Shown: positions 33,008 through 41,775 of the stretch, in pieces | Position numbering within the stretch: the stretch's first letter is position 1 | Layout of the letters: each line of letters opens with the position of its first letter | Origin: JBOGXA01 sp050694175 | GTDB lineage: Bacteria; Actinomycetota; CADDZG01; WHSQ01 | NCBI GenBank assembly: GCA_050694175.1 | Contig: JBOGXA010000008.1 | Coordinates: 1 to 64,000 of the forward strand | Length of the DNA stretch: 64,000 bases | Direction of reading: 5' to 3' | Translations under genes and position numbers: made by a program | Notes under the pieces: generated by a model | Told to the model about the DNA's origin: nothing | The model's input: only the letters and a program-made list of their open reading frames with translations | The model's database searches: none

Positions 33008-34048
33008 ATGAAGGCGGTCGTATTCGCGGGGCCGGGACGGGTCGAGCTCGACGACGTCCCCACACCACGAGTCGAGGAGCCGGACGATGCGGTGGTGATG
33101 GTGAGCCGAACGTCGATCTGTGGCTCCGATCTTCACCTGCTCGACGGCAAGACGCCGGGAATGCCCGTCGGGGGGGTGATAGGCCACGAGTTCGTGGGCG
33201 TCGTCGCCGGCAGGGGGCCCGGCCTCGAGGGGCTTCGCGAAGGAGATCGGGTCGTCGGCTCCTTTCTGATTGCGTGTGGGCGATGCTCACAGTGCCGCGC
33301 CGAGAGATTCAACTTCTGCGCGCACCGACGAGCTTTGGGACTTGGCCCCCTCATGGGGAATCTGGCGGGCGCCCAGGCCGAATACGTGCGCGTCCCCCGC
33401 GCCGAGGTCAACCTGCGCGCCCTCGCCGGCCCGTTCGCCGGGCTCGACGACGAGATGGCACTGTTCGCCGGGGACATCCTGGCCACGGGAGAGTATGCGG
33501 CCGAGCTCGCCGGGCGACCCGATTACTGCGTGGTCATAGGTGCCGGGCCGGTCGGCGTGTTCTGCGCGCTCGCGGCGCGGCGCCGGGGAGCGAAGGTGCT
33601 CGTAATCGACGGCGACCCCGGTCGGGTTCGCTTCGCGGAGCGCCTCGGGCTGGCTGCGGCGACTCCCGGTGAGGCCGCCGACGAGGTCGTTGCCCGCGCG
33701 ACCGAAGGCTCGATGGCCGACGTTGCCGTCGAAGCCGTCGGTGCCCCGGCAGCATTTCGGTCGGCCCTGAGGTGCGTGCGTGACGGAGGACGGGTTGTCG
33801 TCGTCGGCGTGTACGGGGCCGAACGCTATGACCTCCCCATGGGGAGGTCGTGGGCGAGAGGTACCCAGATCGTGTTCACGGGGATGGGAAACGTACAAGC
33901 GCATTGGGAGGGGGCGCTTCACGCGGTGGCCCGAGGGGAGATCGACCCCACCCAGGTGATCACCAATCGGCTCCCACTCGACGAGGCGGTAGAAGGCTAC
34001 GAGCTCTTCAGGTCGCGAGAGGCAATGAAGGTCGTGCTCACTCCCTAA
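33008..34048 (+). CDS. Zinc-dependent alcohol dehydrogenase family (MDR)
   Basis: ATG 33008 starts a typical MKAVVF N-terminus; the longer upstream frame is antisense of the neighbouring genes. The 346-residue protein has catalytic zinc ligands in SICGSDLHLL and GHEFVGVV, the structural zinc loop C-GR-C-SQ-C with a fourth Cys in FNFCAHR, and a Rossmann domain with VVIGAGPVGVFCALAA. Middle sections (DDEMALFAGDILATGEYAAE) are as in threonine/sorbitol/formaldehyde-dehydrogenase-like members. The alcohol oxidised cannot be told. It is a single + strand gene among minus-strand neighbours. Confidence 0.9.
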   Translation: MKAVVFAGPGRVELDDVPTPRVEEPDDAVVMVSRTSICGSDLHLLDGKTPGMPVGGVIGHEFVGVVAGRGPGLEGLREGDRVVGSFLIACGRCSQCRAERFNFCAHRRALGLGPLMGNLAGAQAEYVRVPRAEVNLRALAGPFAGLDDEMALFAGDILATGEYAAELAGRPDYCVVIGAGPVGVFCALAARRRGAKVLVIDGDPGRVRFAERLGLAAATPGEAADEVVARATEGSMADVAVEAVGAPAAFRSALRCVRDGGRVVVVGVYGAERYDLPMGRSWARGTQIVFTGMGNVQAHWEGALHAVARGEIDPTQVITNRLPLDEAVEGYELFRSREAMKVVLTP

Positions 34049-34106
34049 GCCACCCCTCTTCCGCGAGATGGCCGCTCCGGGAAGAAACGCGGAATGCAAA
34101 GACACT

Positions 34107-34481
34107 CTAGGGCCCGGCTAGGGCCAGGACCTCGTCGACCTTGCGCATGAGAGCAACCGGCGAGAAAGGCTTCATGAAGTAGTCGTCGGCTCCGGCGGCG
34201 CGCCCCTCATTCAAGTCCGACTCCTGAGTGCGGGCGCTCAGAATCACGATTGTGGTGGAGGAGGTCGCCGGGTCACTCTTGAGCTCGCGGCATATATCGA
34301 AGCCGTCCACCCGCGGCATCATCACGTCCAGCAAAAGCAGCACGGGCTTGTGTTCACGCGCGAGTCGCAGCGTTTCCTCTCCATCGGATGCCTCGAGGAT
34401 CTCGTAGTTGTCGCTTTCGAGCGTCATCCGAACGAGTCTTCGGATGCCGGGGTCGTCGTCGGCTATAAGAAGCTTCTTCAA
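34107..34481 (-). CDS. Response regulator receiver protein
   Basis: The 124-residue bare receiver domain has acidic pocket LIADDDPG (residues 5-12), phospho-Asp in LLLLDVMMPRVDGFD, Ser/Thr in IVILSART and Lys in FMKPFSPVAL. It is encoded 92 bases downstream of an HD-GYP protein gene in the same direction, a common pairing in which the receiver modulates or reports on c-di-GMP breakdown. No output domain exists on this chain. Confidence 0.93.
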   Translation of the reverse strand: MKKLLIADDDPGIRRLVRMTLESDNYEILEASDGEETLRLAREHKPVLLLLDVMMPRVDGFDICRELKSDPATSSTTIVILSARTQESDLNEGRAAGADDYFMKPFSPVALMRKVDEVLALAGP

Positions 34482-34573
34482 CTCGCCTCCCAGCCGCGAC
34501 TATACCGAGGCAGGGGGCCACTTCCGAGGATCGAGTATTCGTCACGCGTCGCCGGTGCGCGCTCGGGGAACGG

Positions 34574-36013
34574 CTACGCTGAACTGCTTGAACTGCCGTT
34601 CCAGGCGACGGTCTCTTCCAGCATTTCGGACGGCAGACTGATAAATGCCTCGACCGCGTCGGGCCAGAACTGAGCTCCCGATTGCTTGCGAAGCTCCACC
34701 ACTGCATGGTCGATGGGCATTGCCGCCCGGTACGGTCTGTTTGTCGTCATCGCATCGAACGCGTCCGCGACCGCGAACACCCGTGCGCCGACGGGTATCT
34801 CATCGCCGGCAAGCTTCTGCGGATACCCCTCCCCGTCCCACCTCTCATGATGCGACGCAATGATCGACCGCGCCGGTTCCAGGAACGGGACCCCCGAGAT
34901 GATCCGAACACCCATCTCCGGATGGCGCCGCATCAGCACCCATTCTCGATCGGACAACGGGCCATCCTTCGAGAGAATCGAGTCGGGCACGCCGAGCTTC
35001 CCCACGTCGTGCAGCAAGAAACCGTACTGAAGCTTGGGGTTCGCGGCGTGTTCGGGGGCGAGAAGCCCGAGTATCTCGGCTCCATATCGAGAGACGCGTG
35101 CGAGGTGACCTGCCGTGTACTCATCCTTCGCCTCAACCGCGGCGGCCATTCCACGTACCGTTGCCATGTAAGTGGTCTCGAGCTCCCCGAGCGCAGAAAG
35201 AAGTTCTTGTGTGCGCGCCCTCTCGGCCGCGAATGTTTCTCTCACGTCCACCGCGTACGCCTCGAGCTGACGTTGTGCGCCCGAGAGCTTGTGTCCCAAA
35301 GACTCCTGGATCCGGGTGCGTTCAATGGCAAGGGCAAGCTCGGTCGCCAGCACCGTTGCAAGCGACAGATGCCAGTCCGTGAAGGGCGGGGCGTCGCGCT
35401 GGCACATGGCCAGCAACACACCGAGGACCCGGCCTTCGAGAAGGAAAGGAACGGCCACGGCATCGCGCGGATCGTCGGGATACGACGCGATCGGAGCATC
35501 TTCGGCTCGCCTCGGGTCCGGGAGCAGCAGGGGCTCGGCGTTTGACGAAACCCAGTTTGCAATGCGCTCGGCCACCTTGACGGTTCGGTCCGCCTCGAAG
35601 CCTCGAGTTGCCACCACGTGGAGCCACGAGTCGTCCTCGGCGAAGTAGATCGCACCCAACTTGGCACCGAGTAGCCGGAGAACTCGCTCCAGGATGCGCT
35701 GGCAGACCGACTCGGGGGCCTCGCCGCCCGCCAGAGCCAGGCTGACCTGCCGGAGAGAGGCGACGTCTACTGGTATCGGGTCGTGGGTCGGAAGGTCGCG
35801 CGTTTGGATCCAGTCGTGGATCGACCGGGGGTCGAAAACGTAGCCCGAGGAACCGTGAACCGCGGCGAGCTCGCCGGTGTCGGCCAGGCGCTCCAGCCAC
35901 ACCTTCTCGAGCCCGAGCCAGCTCGCCAGTTCCTGCGCTGGCACCCGAACCGGCTGCCCCACGTTGCTCCTTTCCACGAGCGTCCCCGCTCGTCCCCGGT
36001 CGGATATCGGCAA
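34574..36013 (-). CDS. HD-GYP phosphodiesterase with N-terminal excisionase-type HTH and GAF domain
   Basis: The 479-residue protein has three parts. An N-terminal MerR/excisionase-like helix-turn-helix spans about 22-70 (VPAQELASWLGLEKVWLERL, GYVFDPRSIHDWI). A GAF domain spans about 85-240 (LLGAKLGAIYFAEDDSWLHVV, VPFLLEGRVLGVLLAM). An HD-GYP domain (about 290-465) has HLARV, HDVGKLGVPDSILSK, RHPEMG and HHERWDGEGYPQKLAG, all metal ligands being present. It should cleave c-di-GMP. Joining it to a DNA-binding-type module is unusual and could place the enzyme on DNA or serve as a dimer interface. Confidence 0.9.
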   Translation of the reverse strand: MPISDRGRAGTLVERSNVGQPVRVPAQELASWLGLEKVWLERLADTGELAAVHGSSGYVFDPRSIHDWIQTRDLPTHDPIPVDVASLRQVSLALAGGEAPESVCQRILERVLRLLGAKLGAIYFAEDDSWLHVVATRGFEADRTVKVAERIANWVSSNAEPLLLPDPRRAEDAPIASYPDDPRDAVAVPFLLEGRVLGVLLAMCQRDAPPFTDWHLSLATVLATELALAIERTRIQESLGHKLSGAQRQLEAYAVDVRETFAAERARTQELLSALGELETTYMATVRGMAAAVEAKDEYTAGHLARVSRYGAEILGLLAPEHAANPKLQYGFLLHDVGKLGVPDSILSKDGPLSDREWVLMRRHPEMGVRIISGVPFLEPARSIIASHHERWDGEGYPQKLAGDEIPVGARVFAVADAFDAMTTNRPYRAAMPIDHAVVELRKQSGAQFWPDAVEAFISLPSEMLEETVAWNGSSSSSA

Positions 36014-36140
36014 CTCTACGTAGTCGATTTATGACGTGGCGTACCCGAATCCTTCTCAAAACCCCAAAAAGGGACGGATTACCCCCGCTCGGGGGAGTCA
36101 GCGGATGGGCCCGCCCCATCGGGAGCGAACATTACGGGCG

Positions 36141-36239
36141 GATCAGGCGTCTTGCCGGATTTCTCGGCGACGAGGCGCGGTCAGCTCTTGTCGGCCGTAC
36201 CACCCGGACGATCAGGCGTCTTGCCGGATTTCTCGGCGA
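36141..36239. repeat. 30-bp exact direct repeat across the TatA gene end
   Basis: The 30-base sequence at 36210-36239 (coding for AEKSGKTPD in the TatA-like protein) is repeated exactly at 36141-36170, beyond the stop. The distance is 69 bases, a multiple of three, so on the minus strand the repeat is in the same frame as the gene and reads AEKSGKTPD again after the TGA. Confidence 0.9.
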
Positions 36240-36480
36240 TTATCTCGTCGGCGCTCTTGCCGCAGCCGGGACAGAACTTGGAGTCCTTGGCGACCTCGAC
36301 GCCGCAGAACGGGCACGGGCCGTCGACCGGCTCATCCTTGAACCCCTCTTTCATACCGCTCTTGAATTCCTTGCCGGCCTGACCCATCGATCGAGCCAGC
36401 TTGGGCAACCGGCTCGCTCCGAACAGCAACAGCAGGATGAGCAGGACGATGATCAGTTCTCCGCCTCCGAAATTTGCCAT
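36181..36480 (-). CDS. TatA/MttA-like translocase subunit fused to a zinc ribbon
   Basis: The 99-residue protein starts as TatA does: short N-terminus, membrane helix ELIIVLLILLLLFG, hinge and amphipathic helix SRLPKLARSMGQAGKEFKSG. Instead of the usual acidic tail it has a double-Cys zinc ribbon, CPFCGVEVAKDSKFCPGCG, at about 57-75. TatA forms the pore of twin-arginine export and could serve the Tat substrate PhoX encoded at 12552. No tatC is in the window. The zinc-ribbon extension is an odd addition and may instead indicate a TatA-like scaffold with another job. Confidence 0.85.
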   Translation of the reverse strand: MANFGGGELIIVLLILLLLFGASRLPKLARSMGQAGKEFKSGMKEGFKDEPVDGPCPFCGVEVAKDSKFCPGCGKSADEIIAEKSGKTPDRPGGTADKS

Positions 36481-36492
36481 CTCTACGACCTC

Positions 36493-37503
36493 CTAGAGTG
36501 CAGCCGCGATCTCTGTTCCCACCAGCTCGATGTCCTCCAGATCGGCCACCTGGAAGGGAAGGGCACCGAGGCTCACAACGACCTCCTCGGCCCCCATCTC
36601 CTCGAGGCGACCGAGCCGGTCGACTACGTAATCGGGTGTTCCGACGATCCCTCTGTGCCGGAACTCGTCAAAGGATAATGCCCTCCCCGTCGCCTCCACT
36701 AGTAGGACGCCGTCCGGAGTTCGTTCCACCAGGCGCTCGAAGCGCCTTGTGAGGTCCGCATCGTCGTGTCCCGCCAGCAGGTACGCGCCCACGGAGCGGC
36801 GCAGGGTGGCGGGATCCCGGCCGGCCGCGGCACACGCCCTGTCGGCGGCCGCCACGCGGTCGGCGTAGGCGTCGATCGACCCGATCCACGAAAAGTTCCA
36901 GCCGTCAGCGGATCGGGCTGCCGCCGCCAGGAGCCGATCTCCTTTCCCCCCGACCCAAATCGGCGGACGCGGATCCTGCACCGGCCGGGGCCGGCAGACG
37001 GCCCCGTCGATCGTGTAGTGATCGCCTTTGAATACGAGCTCCTCACCGGCGAGGAGCCTCCCGACGATCTCCACCGCCTCCTCCATGCGGGCGATCCGCG
37101 TTCTCGGCGCGTCGAATTCGATTCCTGCGGCCCGGTATTCGGGCTCGTACCAGCCCGCGCCGATCCCGACGTCGATGCGTCCTCCGCTCAGGGCGTCGAG
37201 CGTCGCGGCCATCTTGGCGACCAGAGCCGGATTCCGCAGATCGTTGCAGAGCGCGAGTGAGCCAACACGCACCCGGGTTGTGACGGCCGCCAGCGCCGAC
37301 ATCGTGACCCAGCACTCGAGCGACCCACGCGGCTCCGACGATCCGCCGTACTTGCTCCAGTCGAGAAAGAGATGATCCGAGACCCACACCGAATCGAAAC
37401 CGGCTTGCTCTGCAAGGAGGGCGGCATCGCGAACCCCGGCCCACGACGCGGGTCTACCGGCCAGGCTCGTGTCGTAGTGGGGAAGTGCAATGCCCAGTCT
37501 CAT
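36493..37503 (-). CDS. LLM-class (luciferase-like) F420-dependent oxidoreductase
   Basis: The 336-residue TIM-barrel protein shows LGIALPHYD at the start, AEQAGFDSVWVSDHLF, VRVGSLALCNDLRNPALVAKMAATLDALSGGRIDVGIGAGWYEPEY, and RPRPVQDPRPPIWVGGKGDRLL, all signatures of actinobacterial F420-dependent LLM enzymes. They transfer hydride between F420 and varied substrates. The SDHLF and GAGW stretches form the cofactor pocket. The substrate is unknown. It is separated by 12 bases from the TatA-like gene downstream of it, so they may share an mRNA. Confidence 0.92.
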   Translation of the reverse strand: MRLGIALPHYDTSLAGRPASWAGVRDAALLAEQAGFDSVWVSDHLFLDWSKYGGSSEPRGSLECWVTMSALAAVTTRVRVGSLALCNDLRNPALVAKMAATLDALSGGRIDVGIGAGWYEPEYRAAGIEFDAPRTRIARMEEAVEIVGRLLAGEELVFKGDHYTIDGAVCRPRPVQDPRPPIWVGGKGDRLLAAAARSADGWNFSWIGSIDAYADRVAAADRACAAAGRDPATLRRSVGAYLLAGHDDADLTRRFERLVERTPDGVLLVEATGRALSFDEFRHRGIVGTPDYVVDRLGRLEEMGAEEVVVSLGALPFQVADLEDIELVGTEIAAAL

Positions 37504-37544
37504 GCTCTGAGTCTAAGTGGCTCTGAGTGCAATAAGATCGGGAC

Positions 37545-38009
37545 GTGAGAGTTTCCGACATCATGACGGATGCGGCGGTCACCGACGCATCGGACGACAC
37601 TCTTGCGGAGGCGTCCGGCAAGATGTGGCACCAGCAGACGGGTTCGTTGCTCGTCATGGAGAACGATCAACTGATCGGGATTGTTACCGAACGCGATCTC
37701 TTGCGATTCGTGGGCGAGGGTGGCGATCCGAAGAGCGTGAACCTCCGCGATGTGATGAGTACCGACGTCGTCACCGTCGAGCCGGACACAACCTTGAGGG
37801 ACGCTGCTCAACTGATGTTCGATCACTGGTTCCGACACCTCCCCGTGGTGGCGAAGGACGGAACCGTGCACGGGGTCATCTCGCTGCGCGATCTCCTGAC
37901 CATTCTGGCCGAGAGCATGGACGAGCCCGAAGTGCTTCAACCGCTGACCGGTCACAGTCTCGTTAGGGATATGCGCCTCCGGCGGATCGAGGCCGGCGAC
38001 CTCGACTGA
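37545..38009 (+). CDS. CBS-domain pair protein
   Basis: GTG 37545 begins VRVSDIMTDAAVTDASDDTLAEA, the usual first CBS segment. The 154-residue protein has two CBS motifs (about 1-60 and 67-125), each with the hydrophobic-Pro-Val pattern (LLVMENDQLIGIVTERDLL, LPVVAKDGTVHGVISLRDLL), forming one Bateman module that binds adenine nucleotides. A short C-terminal tail follows. No enzyme domain is attached, so it probably regulates a partner. It stands alone between divergent and convergent neighbours. Confidence 0.9.
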   Translation: MRVSDIMTDAAVTDASDDTLAEASGKMWHQQTGSLLVMENDQLIGIVTERDLLRFVGEGGDPKSVNLRDVMSTDVVTVEPDTTLRDAAQLMFDHWFRHLPVVAKDGTVHGVISLRDLLTILAESMDEPEVLQPLTGHSLVRDMRLRRIEAGDLD

Positions 38010-38010
38010 C

Positions 38011-39183
38011 CTAGATCTTGTACTTCTCGAGCAGCCGGCGCGCGATGACCTGCTTCTGGATCTCCGAGGTCCCTTCGCCGATCAGCAGGAACGGAGCGTC
38101 GCGGTACAGGCGCTCGATCGTGAACTCTTTCGAGTAGCCGAAGCCTCCGTGCACGCGCAGAGCCTTCAGGCAGATCTCGTGGCACGCCTCGGACGCGAAC
38201 AGCTTCGCCATGCCCGCTTCGAGGTCCGATCGCTCGCCGGCCGATTTCCTGGCAGCCGCCTGTAGCAACATGAGCTTTGCCGCCTCCAGTGTCGTTCCCA
38301 TCTCGGCCAGATGGATCTGTATCGCCTGGTGCTCGCTGATCGTCTTCCCGAACGCCTTTCTCTCTTGTGCGTAGCGGATGGCCTCCTCGAATGCCCGCGT
38401 CGCAACCCCGACCGCTCGTGCGGCGACGTTGACGCGGCCGATCTCGATGCCGTCGAGGACCTGGCGAAAACCCTGGCCCTCCTCCGTGCCCAGGAGAGCC
38501 GACTGCGGGACCCGGTGGTCGGAGAATGACATCTCCGTCGTCTCCACACCTTTGTAGCCCATCTTCTCGATGTTCTTGCCGACGTCGAGACCGGGGGCAG
38601 GCTGGGGCACACCGGGATCCTTCTCGACGATGAGCATGCTCATTCCCCGGTACGGGGGATCGGTGTCGGGATCGGTCTTCACGAGCGTCATGACTATCCC
38701 GGCCCGCAGGCCATTCGTCAGCCACATCTTCTGGCCGTTGACCACGTACTCGTCCCCGTCCCTGATCGCCTTAGTGCGGATCGACTGGACGTCCGAGCCC
38801 GCCTCCGGCTCGCTCATTGCGAGAGCGGCGCGGATGTCGCCCGCGGCCATTGCCGGCAGGTGCTTCTGCTTCTGCTCCTCGGTCCCGAACTTATTGATGA
38901 GGTAGTTGCCCATGAAGTGGGTGTTCAGGATTCCCGACAGGCTCATCCACCCACGCGCCAGCTCGACGACCGACAGCGCATAGGTCGTGAGGTTCTCTCC
39001 GATGCCGCCGTACTCTTCAGGAACGTTCAGACCAAAGAGGCCGAGCTCCTTCATCTTTTCGACGATCGCGTCGGGGAACTCGTCCCGATGCTCCATCTCG
39101 TCCGCGACCGGAATGACGTCCTTTTCAACGAACTCGCGAACCGTCTCGACGATCGCTTTCTGCGTATCCGTGAGGTCGATCAC
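38011..39183 (-). CDS. Acyl-CoA dehydrogenase
   Basis: Start GTG 39183 overlaps the stop of the CitE-like gene as GTGA; TTG 39195 would be the alternative. The 390-residue flavoenzyme has the family blocks: LFGLNVPEEYGGIG, AALAMSEPEAGSDVQSIRT, YVVNGQKMWLTNG, RKAFGKTISEHQAIQ and IERLYRDAPFLLIGEGTSEIQK, the last holding the catalytic Glu region. It oxidises an acyl-CoA to the 2-enoyl-CoA and passes electrons to ETF. Chain length or branching preference cannot be read. The coupled CoA lyase suggests one degradation or assimilation pathway. Confidence 0.93.
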   Translation of the reverse strand: MIDLTDTQKAIVETVREFVEKDVIPVADEMEHRDEFPDAIVEKMKELGLFGLNVPEEYGGIGENLTTYALSVVELARGWMSLSGILNTHFMGNYLINKFGTEEQKQKHLPAMAAGDIRAALAMSEPEAGSDVQSIRTKAIRDGDEYVVNGQKMWLTNGLRAGIVMTLVKTDPDTDPPYRGMSMLIVEKDPGVPQPAPGLDVGKNIEKMGYKGVETTEMSFSDHRVPQSALLGTEEGQGFRQVLDGIEIGRVNVAARAVGVATRAFEEAIRYAQERKAFGKTISEHQAIQIHLAEMGTTLEAAKLMLLQAAARKSAGERSDLEAGMAKLFASEACHEICLKALRVHGGFGYSKEFTIERLYRDAPFLLIGEGTSEIQKQVIARRLLEKYKI

Positions 39184-40130
39184 GCAGACTTCCAATCCCT
39201 GGCGAAGTCATCTAAAGTCCTGACCCGCGACAGCCCCGCCGAGCGCCCGCGCTCGGCGAGCTGCAACGCCATTTTGCGAGACGCCTCGTCGATCATCTCC
39301 GTTCCGAACATGACTGCGCCCCGCTGCTCCACGTCGGTCGCGTGACGGTACGCCTCGAGTAGAGCTTCTGCTTTGTCGTACTCCTCCTGGGTGGGAGTGA
39401 AGACCTCGTTCAAGACATCGATCTGGCCGGGGTGCAGGGCCCATTTGCCGTCATACCCAAGAGCGCGCGCTCTCATTGCCATCTCTCGGAAGCCGTCGAG
39501 GTCCTTGATGAGCAGGTAAGGGCCGTCGATCGCCTGCAGCCCCGCGTCTCGCGCCGCGACGATGATCGTTTCCAGAACCCAATGCCAGTGATCCCCGGGA
39601 TAACCCGGCATCGGTAAGCCCGCCGTCACCGTCGGCAATCCGAGCGACGCGCTCATGTCGGCCGGACCGAAGATGAGTGTCTCGATCCGGTCGGAGGCGT
39701 GGGCGATGGAACTCACGTTGCGAAGCCCCGTGGCCGTCTCGATCTGCACCTCGATGCCGGTTCGCTTGTCGAGCCCCGTATTTACCTCGATCATCCGCAG
39801 CATGTGATCCACGAAGCGCACCTCGTGGTCGTATTGCACCTTCGGGATCATCACGCAGTCCACGTAGCTGCCGGCTGCCTCGATGATCGTCTTCAGATCG
39901 TCGGCCGCCCACTGCGTGTCGATGGAGTTGATGCGGACCACGACCGTCTTGCCGGTCCAGTCGTTGTTCTTCAGTGCGTCGATGATGTTGCCGCGGGCCT
40001 CCTCCTTGGCCAGCGGGGCCACCGAGTCCTCCAGGTCCATGAAGACCATGTCGGCGGGCATGCTGGGCGCCTTGGCCAGCATCTTTGGGCTCGAGCCGGG
40101 AACCGACAGGCACGATCTCCGCGCGCGCAA
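39180..40130 (-). CDS. HpcH/HpaI-CitE family CoA-ester lyase (malyl-CoA lyase-like)
   Basis: The 316-residue TIM-barrel protein starts RRSCLSVPGSSPKMLAKAP, then ADMVFMDLEDSVAPLAKEEAR (metal and CoA contact), VVVRINSIDT, VDCVMIPKVQ, GIEVQIETATGLRNV with metal-binding Glu, and LIFGPADMSASLG. These match malyl/beta-methylmalyl-CoA and citramalyl-CoA lyases, including the extended C-terminal segment KWALHPGQIDVLNEVFTPT. It would split or form a hydroxyacyl-CoA from glyoxylate or acetyl-type partners. It precedes and overlaps an acyl-CoA dehydrogenase. Confidence 0.88.
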   Translation of the reverse strand: MRARRSCLSVPGSSPKMLAKAPSMPADMVFMDLEDSVAPLAKEEARGNIIDALKNNDWTGKTVVVRINSIDTQWAADDLKTIIEAAGSYVDCVMIPKVQYDHEVRFVDHMLRMIEVNTGLDKRTGIEVQIETATGLRNVSSIAHASDRIETLIFGPADMSASLGLPTVTAGLPMPGYPGDHWHWVLETIIVAARDAGLQAIDGPYLLIKDLDGFREMAMRARALGYDGKWALHPGQIDVLNEVFTPTQEEYDKAEALLEAYRHATDVEQRGAVMFGTEMIDEASRKMALQLAERGRSAGLSRVRTLDDFARDWKSA

Positions 40131-40155
40131 TTCTCTTCCTCCATCCTGTGGTCGA

Positions 40156-41739
40156 TTACTCGACGTAGCCGAGGCCCCTCAGGTGGTCCTCGATCTCGCC
40201 TTCTTCATTCGAGGTTAGCCCTGTATCGTCCTGCCCCTCGTAAGCCCCGGTGGCGGTCGCGTCGACGGCCAATTCGACACCATCCCCGGCAAGGGCCCGC
40301 AGCACCCGGCCGTCGCGGGGGATGCTGCTGCTGACCCCCAGCGCGGCCATCGCGGTGGGACCGAGGTCGATCAATTCGGCGGGCCGGTCGAGCGGTCCCG
40401 ATGTCACGCCCGGGCCCGTGGCCACCACCACTCCCTCGAGGCGGTGATCGCCGGACAGCCAGTCGGCCTCTTCGACCATGCCGCGCGCATGGGTCAACGA
40501 GTAGAGGGGCGCCGGCACGAGAAGCAGATCCGGGGCCACGTCCAGAAAGCGCCCCTTGAGAACCTCCTCTTTACGGTAGATCTTCTTGATCGGGTGATCG
40601 CCCGTGTCGGGGTCTCGGAACCTCGACAACGCCGCCGCAACTTCTCCTCGCACCCGCTCGAAGTCGCGTTTGTCGACAACTCCGTTCGGCTCTCGCCCTT
40701 TGAGGTTTACGGACACTCCTTCGCCCGTCGAAACGACACTGGTATAGGCGCGTGTCTTGGCCCATTCGATGGGCGAGGCGGGGATCGAGATCTTCCCGTG
40801 AAGCTTCAGGAGGTCGTACATTCGCCGCGCTATACGCCTTCCAGGCCCCCAGCGAATCAGATTGAAGGCAAACGAACCTTTCCCGAACTCGAGGAAGCCG
40901 AGGTGCTTGAGCACACGATCCATCGTGCACGCCCGCGTGCATGCCTGGTGCCCATGGTCCGACATGAAGATCACGAGGTCGTTCTCTGTCGTGCGCTTGA
41001 GCAGCTGGGCGAGGCCATCGTCGAGCTGGCGGTACACCGCCCGAGTCTTCGCAGCGATAGATGTTGACTTGAGACGTTCGTAATCAGGATGCTCCGGCGC
41101 CACGTACTCCATCAGACAGTGCTGGATGCGGTCCGTCGATACGTAGACGATGACCCCGAAGTCCCACTCGGTCGTGTCCAGGAGGTACTCGAAAGTCGCT
41201 TGTCGTTTGGCGGTGATCGACGCGCATTCGTCCAGGAACGGCTCCGGCCGGTTCCGGAAGGTCGTCCAGCTCATGCCGTTGACCGGGAATGGGGCGTGCT
41301 CATCGAGCTCGTCTTGCAAATCCGCAGGGTGCGTGTACGAGCGACTGGCAGGAAGAACACCTCCTGCGATCACCTTGCCCCTGATCTCGGGCGCGGGGAA
41401 TGTGAGTGGGATGTTGGCCGCGATCGTCGTGCGGCCGGCTCGCGAGAAGTCTTCGAATATCGTCGGTGCCTTAATCGAGCGGTACGTGACCGGAAGCCGC
41501 CTACTCACGCCCGGCTTGTGTTCAAGGATGTCGAAGACGCCGTGTCCGGCCGGGTTCAATCCCGTCATGAACGACGGCCACGCGCACCACGAGTGTGACG
41601 GCACCGTCGACAGGCAGTCGCCGTGCGCACCTGCCTCGATGAGACCGGCGAGGTTGGGGAGATCGCCGGCGTCGAGCATGGGCCCGAGCACCTTCCAGTC
41701 GACCCCGTCCCAACCGATTATCAGAACTCTGTCCGGCAT
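40156..41739 (-). CDS. Alkaline-phosphatase-superfamily phosphodiesterase/nucleotide pyrophosphatase
   Basis: The 527-residue protein has the type I phosphodiesterase layout: VLIIGWDGVDWKVLGPMLDAG with the first metal Asp, SHSWCAWPSFMTGLNPAGHGVFD with the nucleophile region, YVSTDRIQHCLME with metal Asp and His, and IFMSDHGHQ with the third metal site; GDHRLEGV lies near the C-terminus. It has no signal peptide, so it acts in the cytoplasm. Related actinobacterial proteins are annotated as nucleotide pyrophosphatase or phosphodiesterase-like; the natural ester is unknown. It is separated by 25 bases from the CitE-like gene downstream. Confidence 0.87.
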   Translation of the reverse strand: MPDRVLIIGWDGVDWKVLGPMLDAGDLPNLAGLIEAGAHGDCLSTVPSHSWCAWPSFMTGLNPAGHGVFDILEHKPGVSRRLPVTYRSIKAPTIFEDFSRAGRTTIAANIPLTFPAPEIRGKVIAGGVLPASRSYTHPADLQDELDEHAPFPVNGMSWTTFRNRPEPFLDECASITAKRQATFEYLLDTTEWDFGVIVYVSTDRIQHCLMEYVAPEHPDYERLKSTSIAAKTRAVYRQLDDGLAQLLKRTTENDLVIFMSDHGHQACTRACTMDRVLKHLGFLEFGKGSFAFNLIRWGPGRRIARRMYDLLKLHGKISIPASPIEWAKTRAYTSVVSTGEGVSVNLKGREPNGVVDKRDFERVRGEVAAALSRFRDPDTGDHPIKKIYRKEEVLKGRFLDVAPDLLLVPAPLYSLTHARGMVEEADWLSGDHRLEGVVVATGPGVTSGPLDRPAELIDLGPTAMAALGVSSSIPRDGRVLRALAGDGVELAVDATATGAYEGQDDTGLTSNEEGEIEDHLRGLGYVE

Positions 41740-41775
41740 GAGCGGCAGGTTATACGTAAGAGGGTGACCCTGCGG

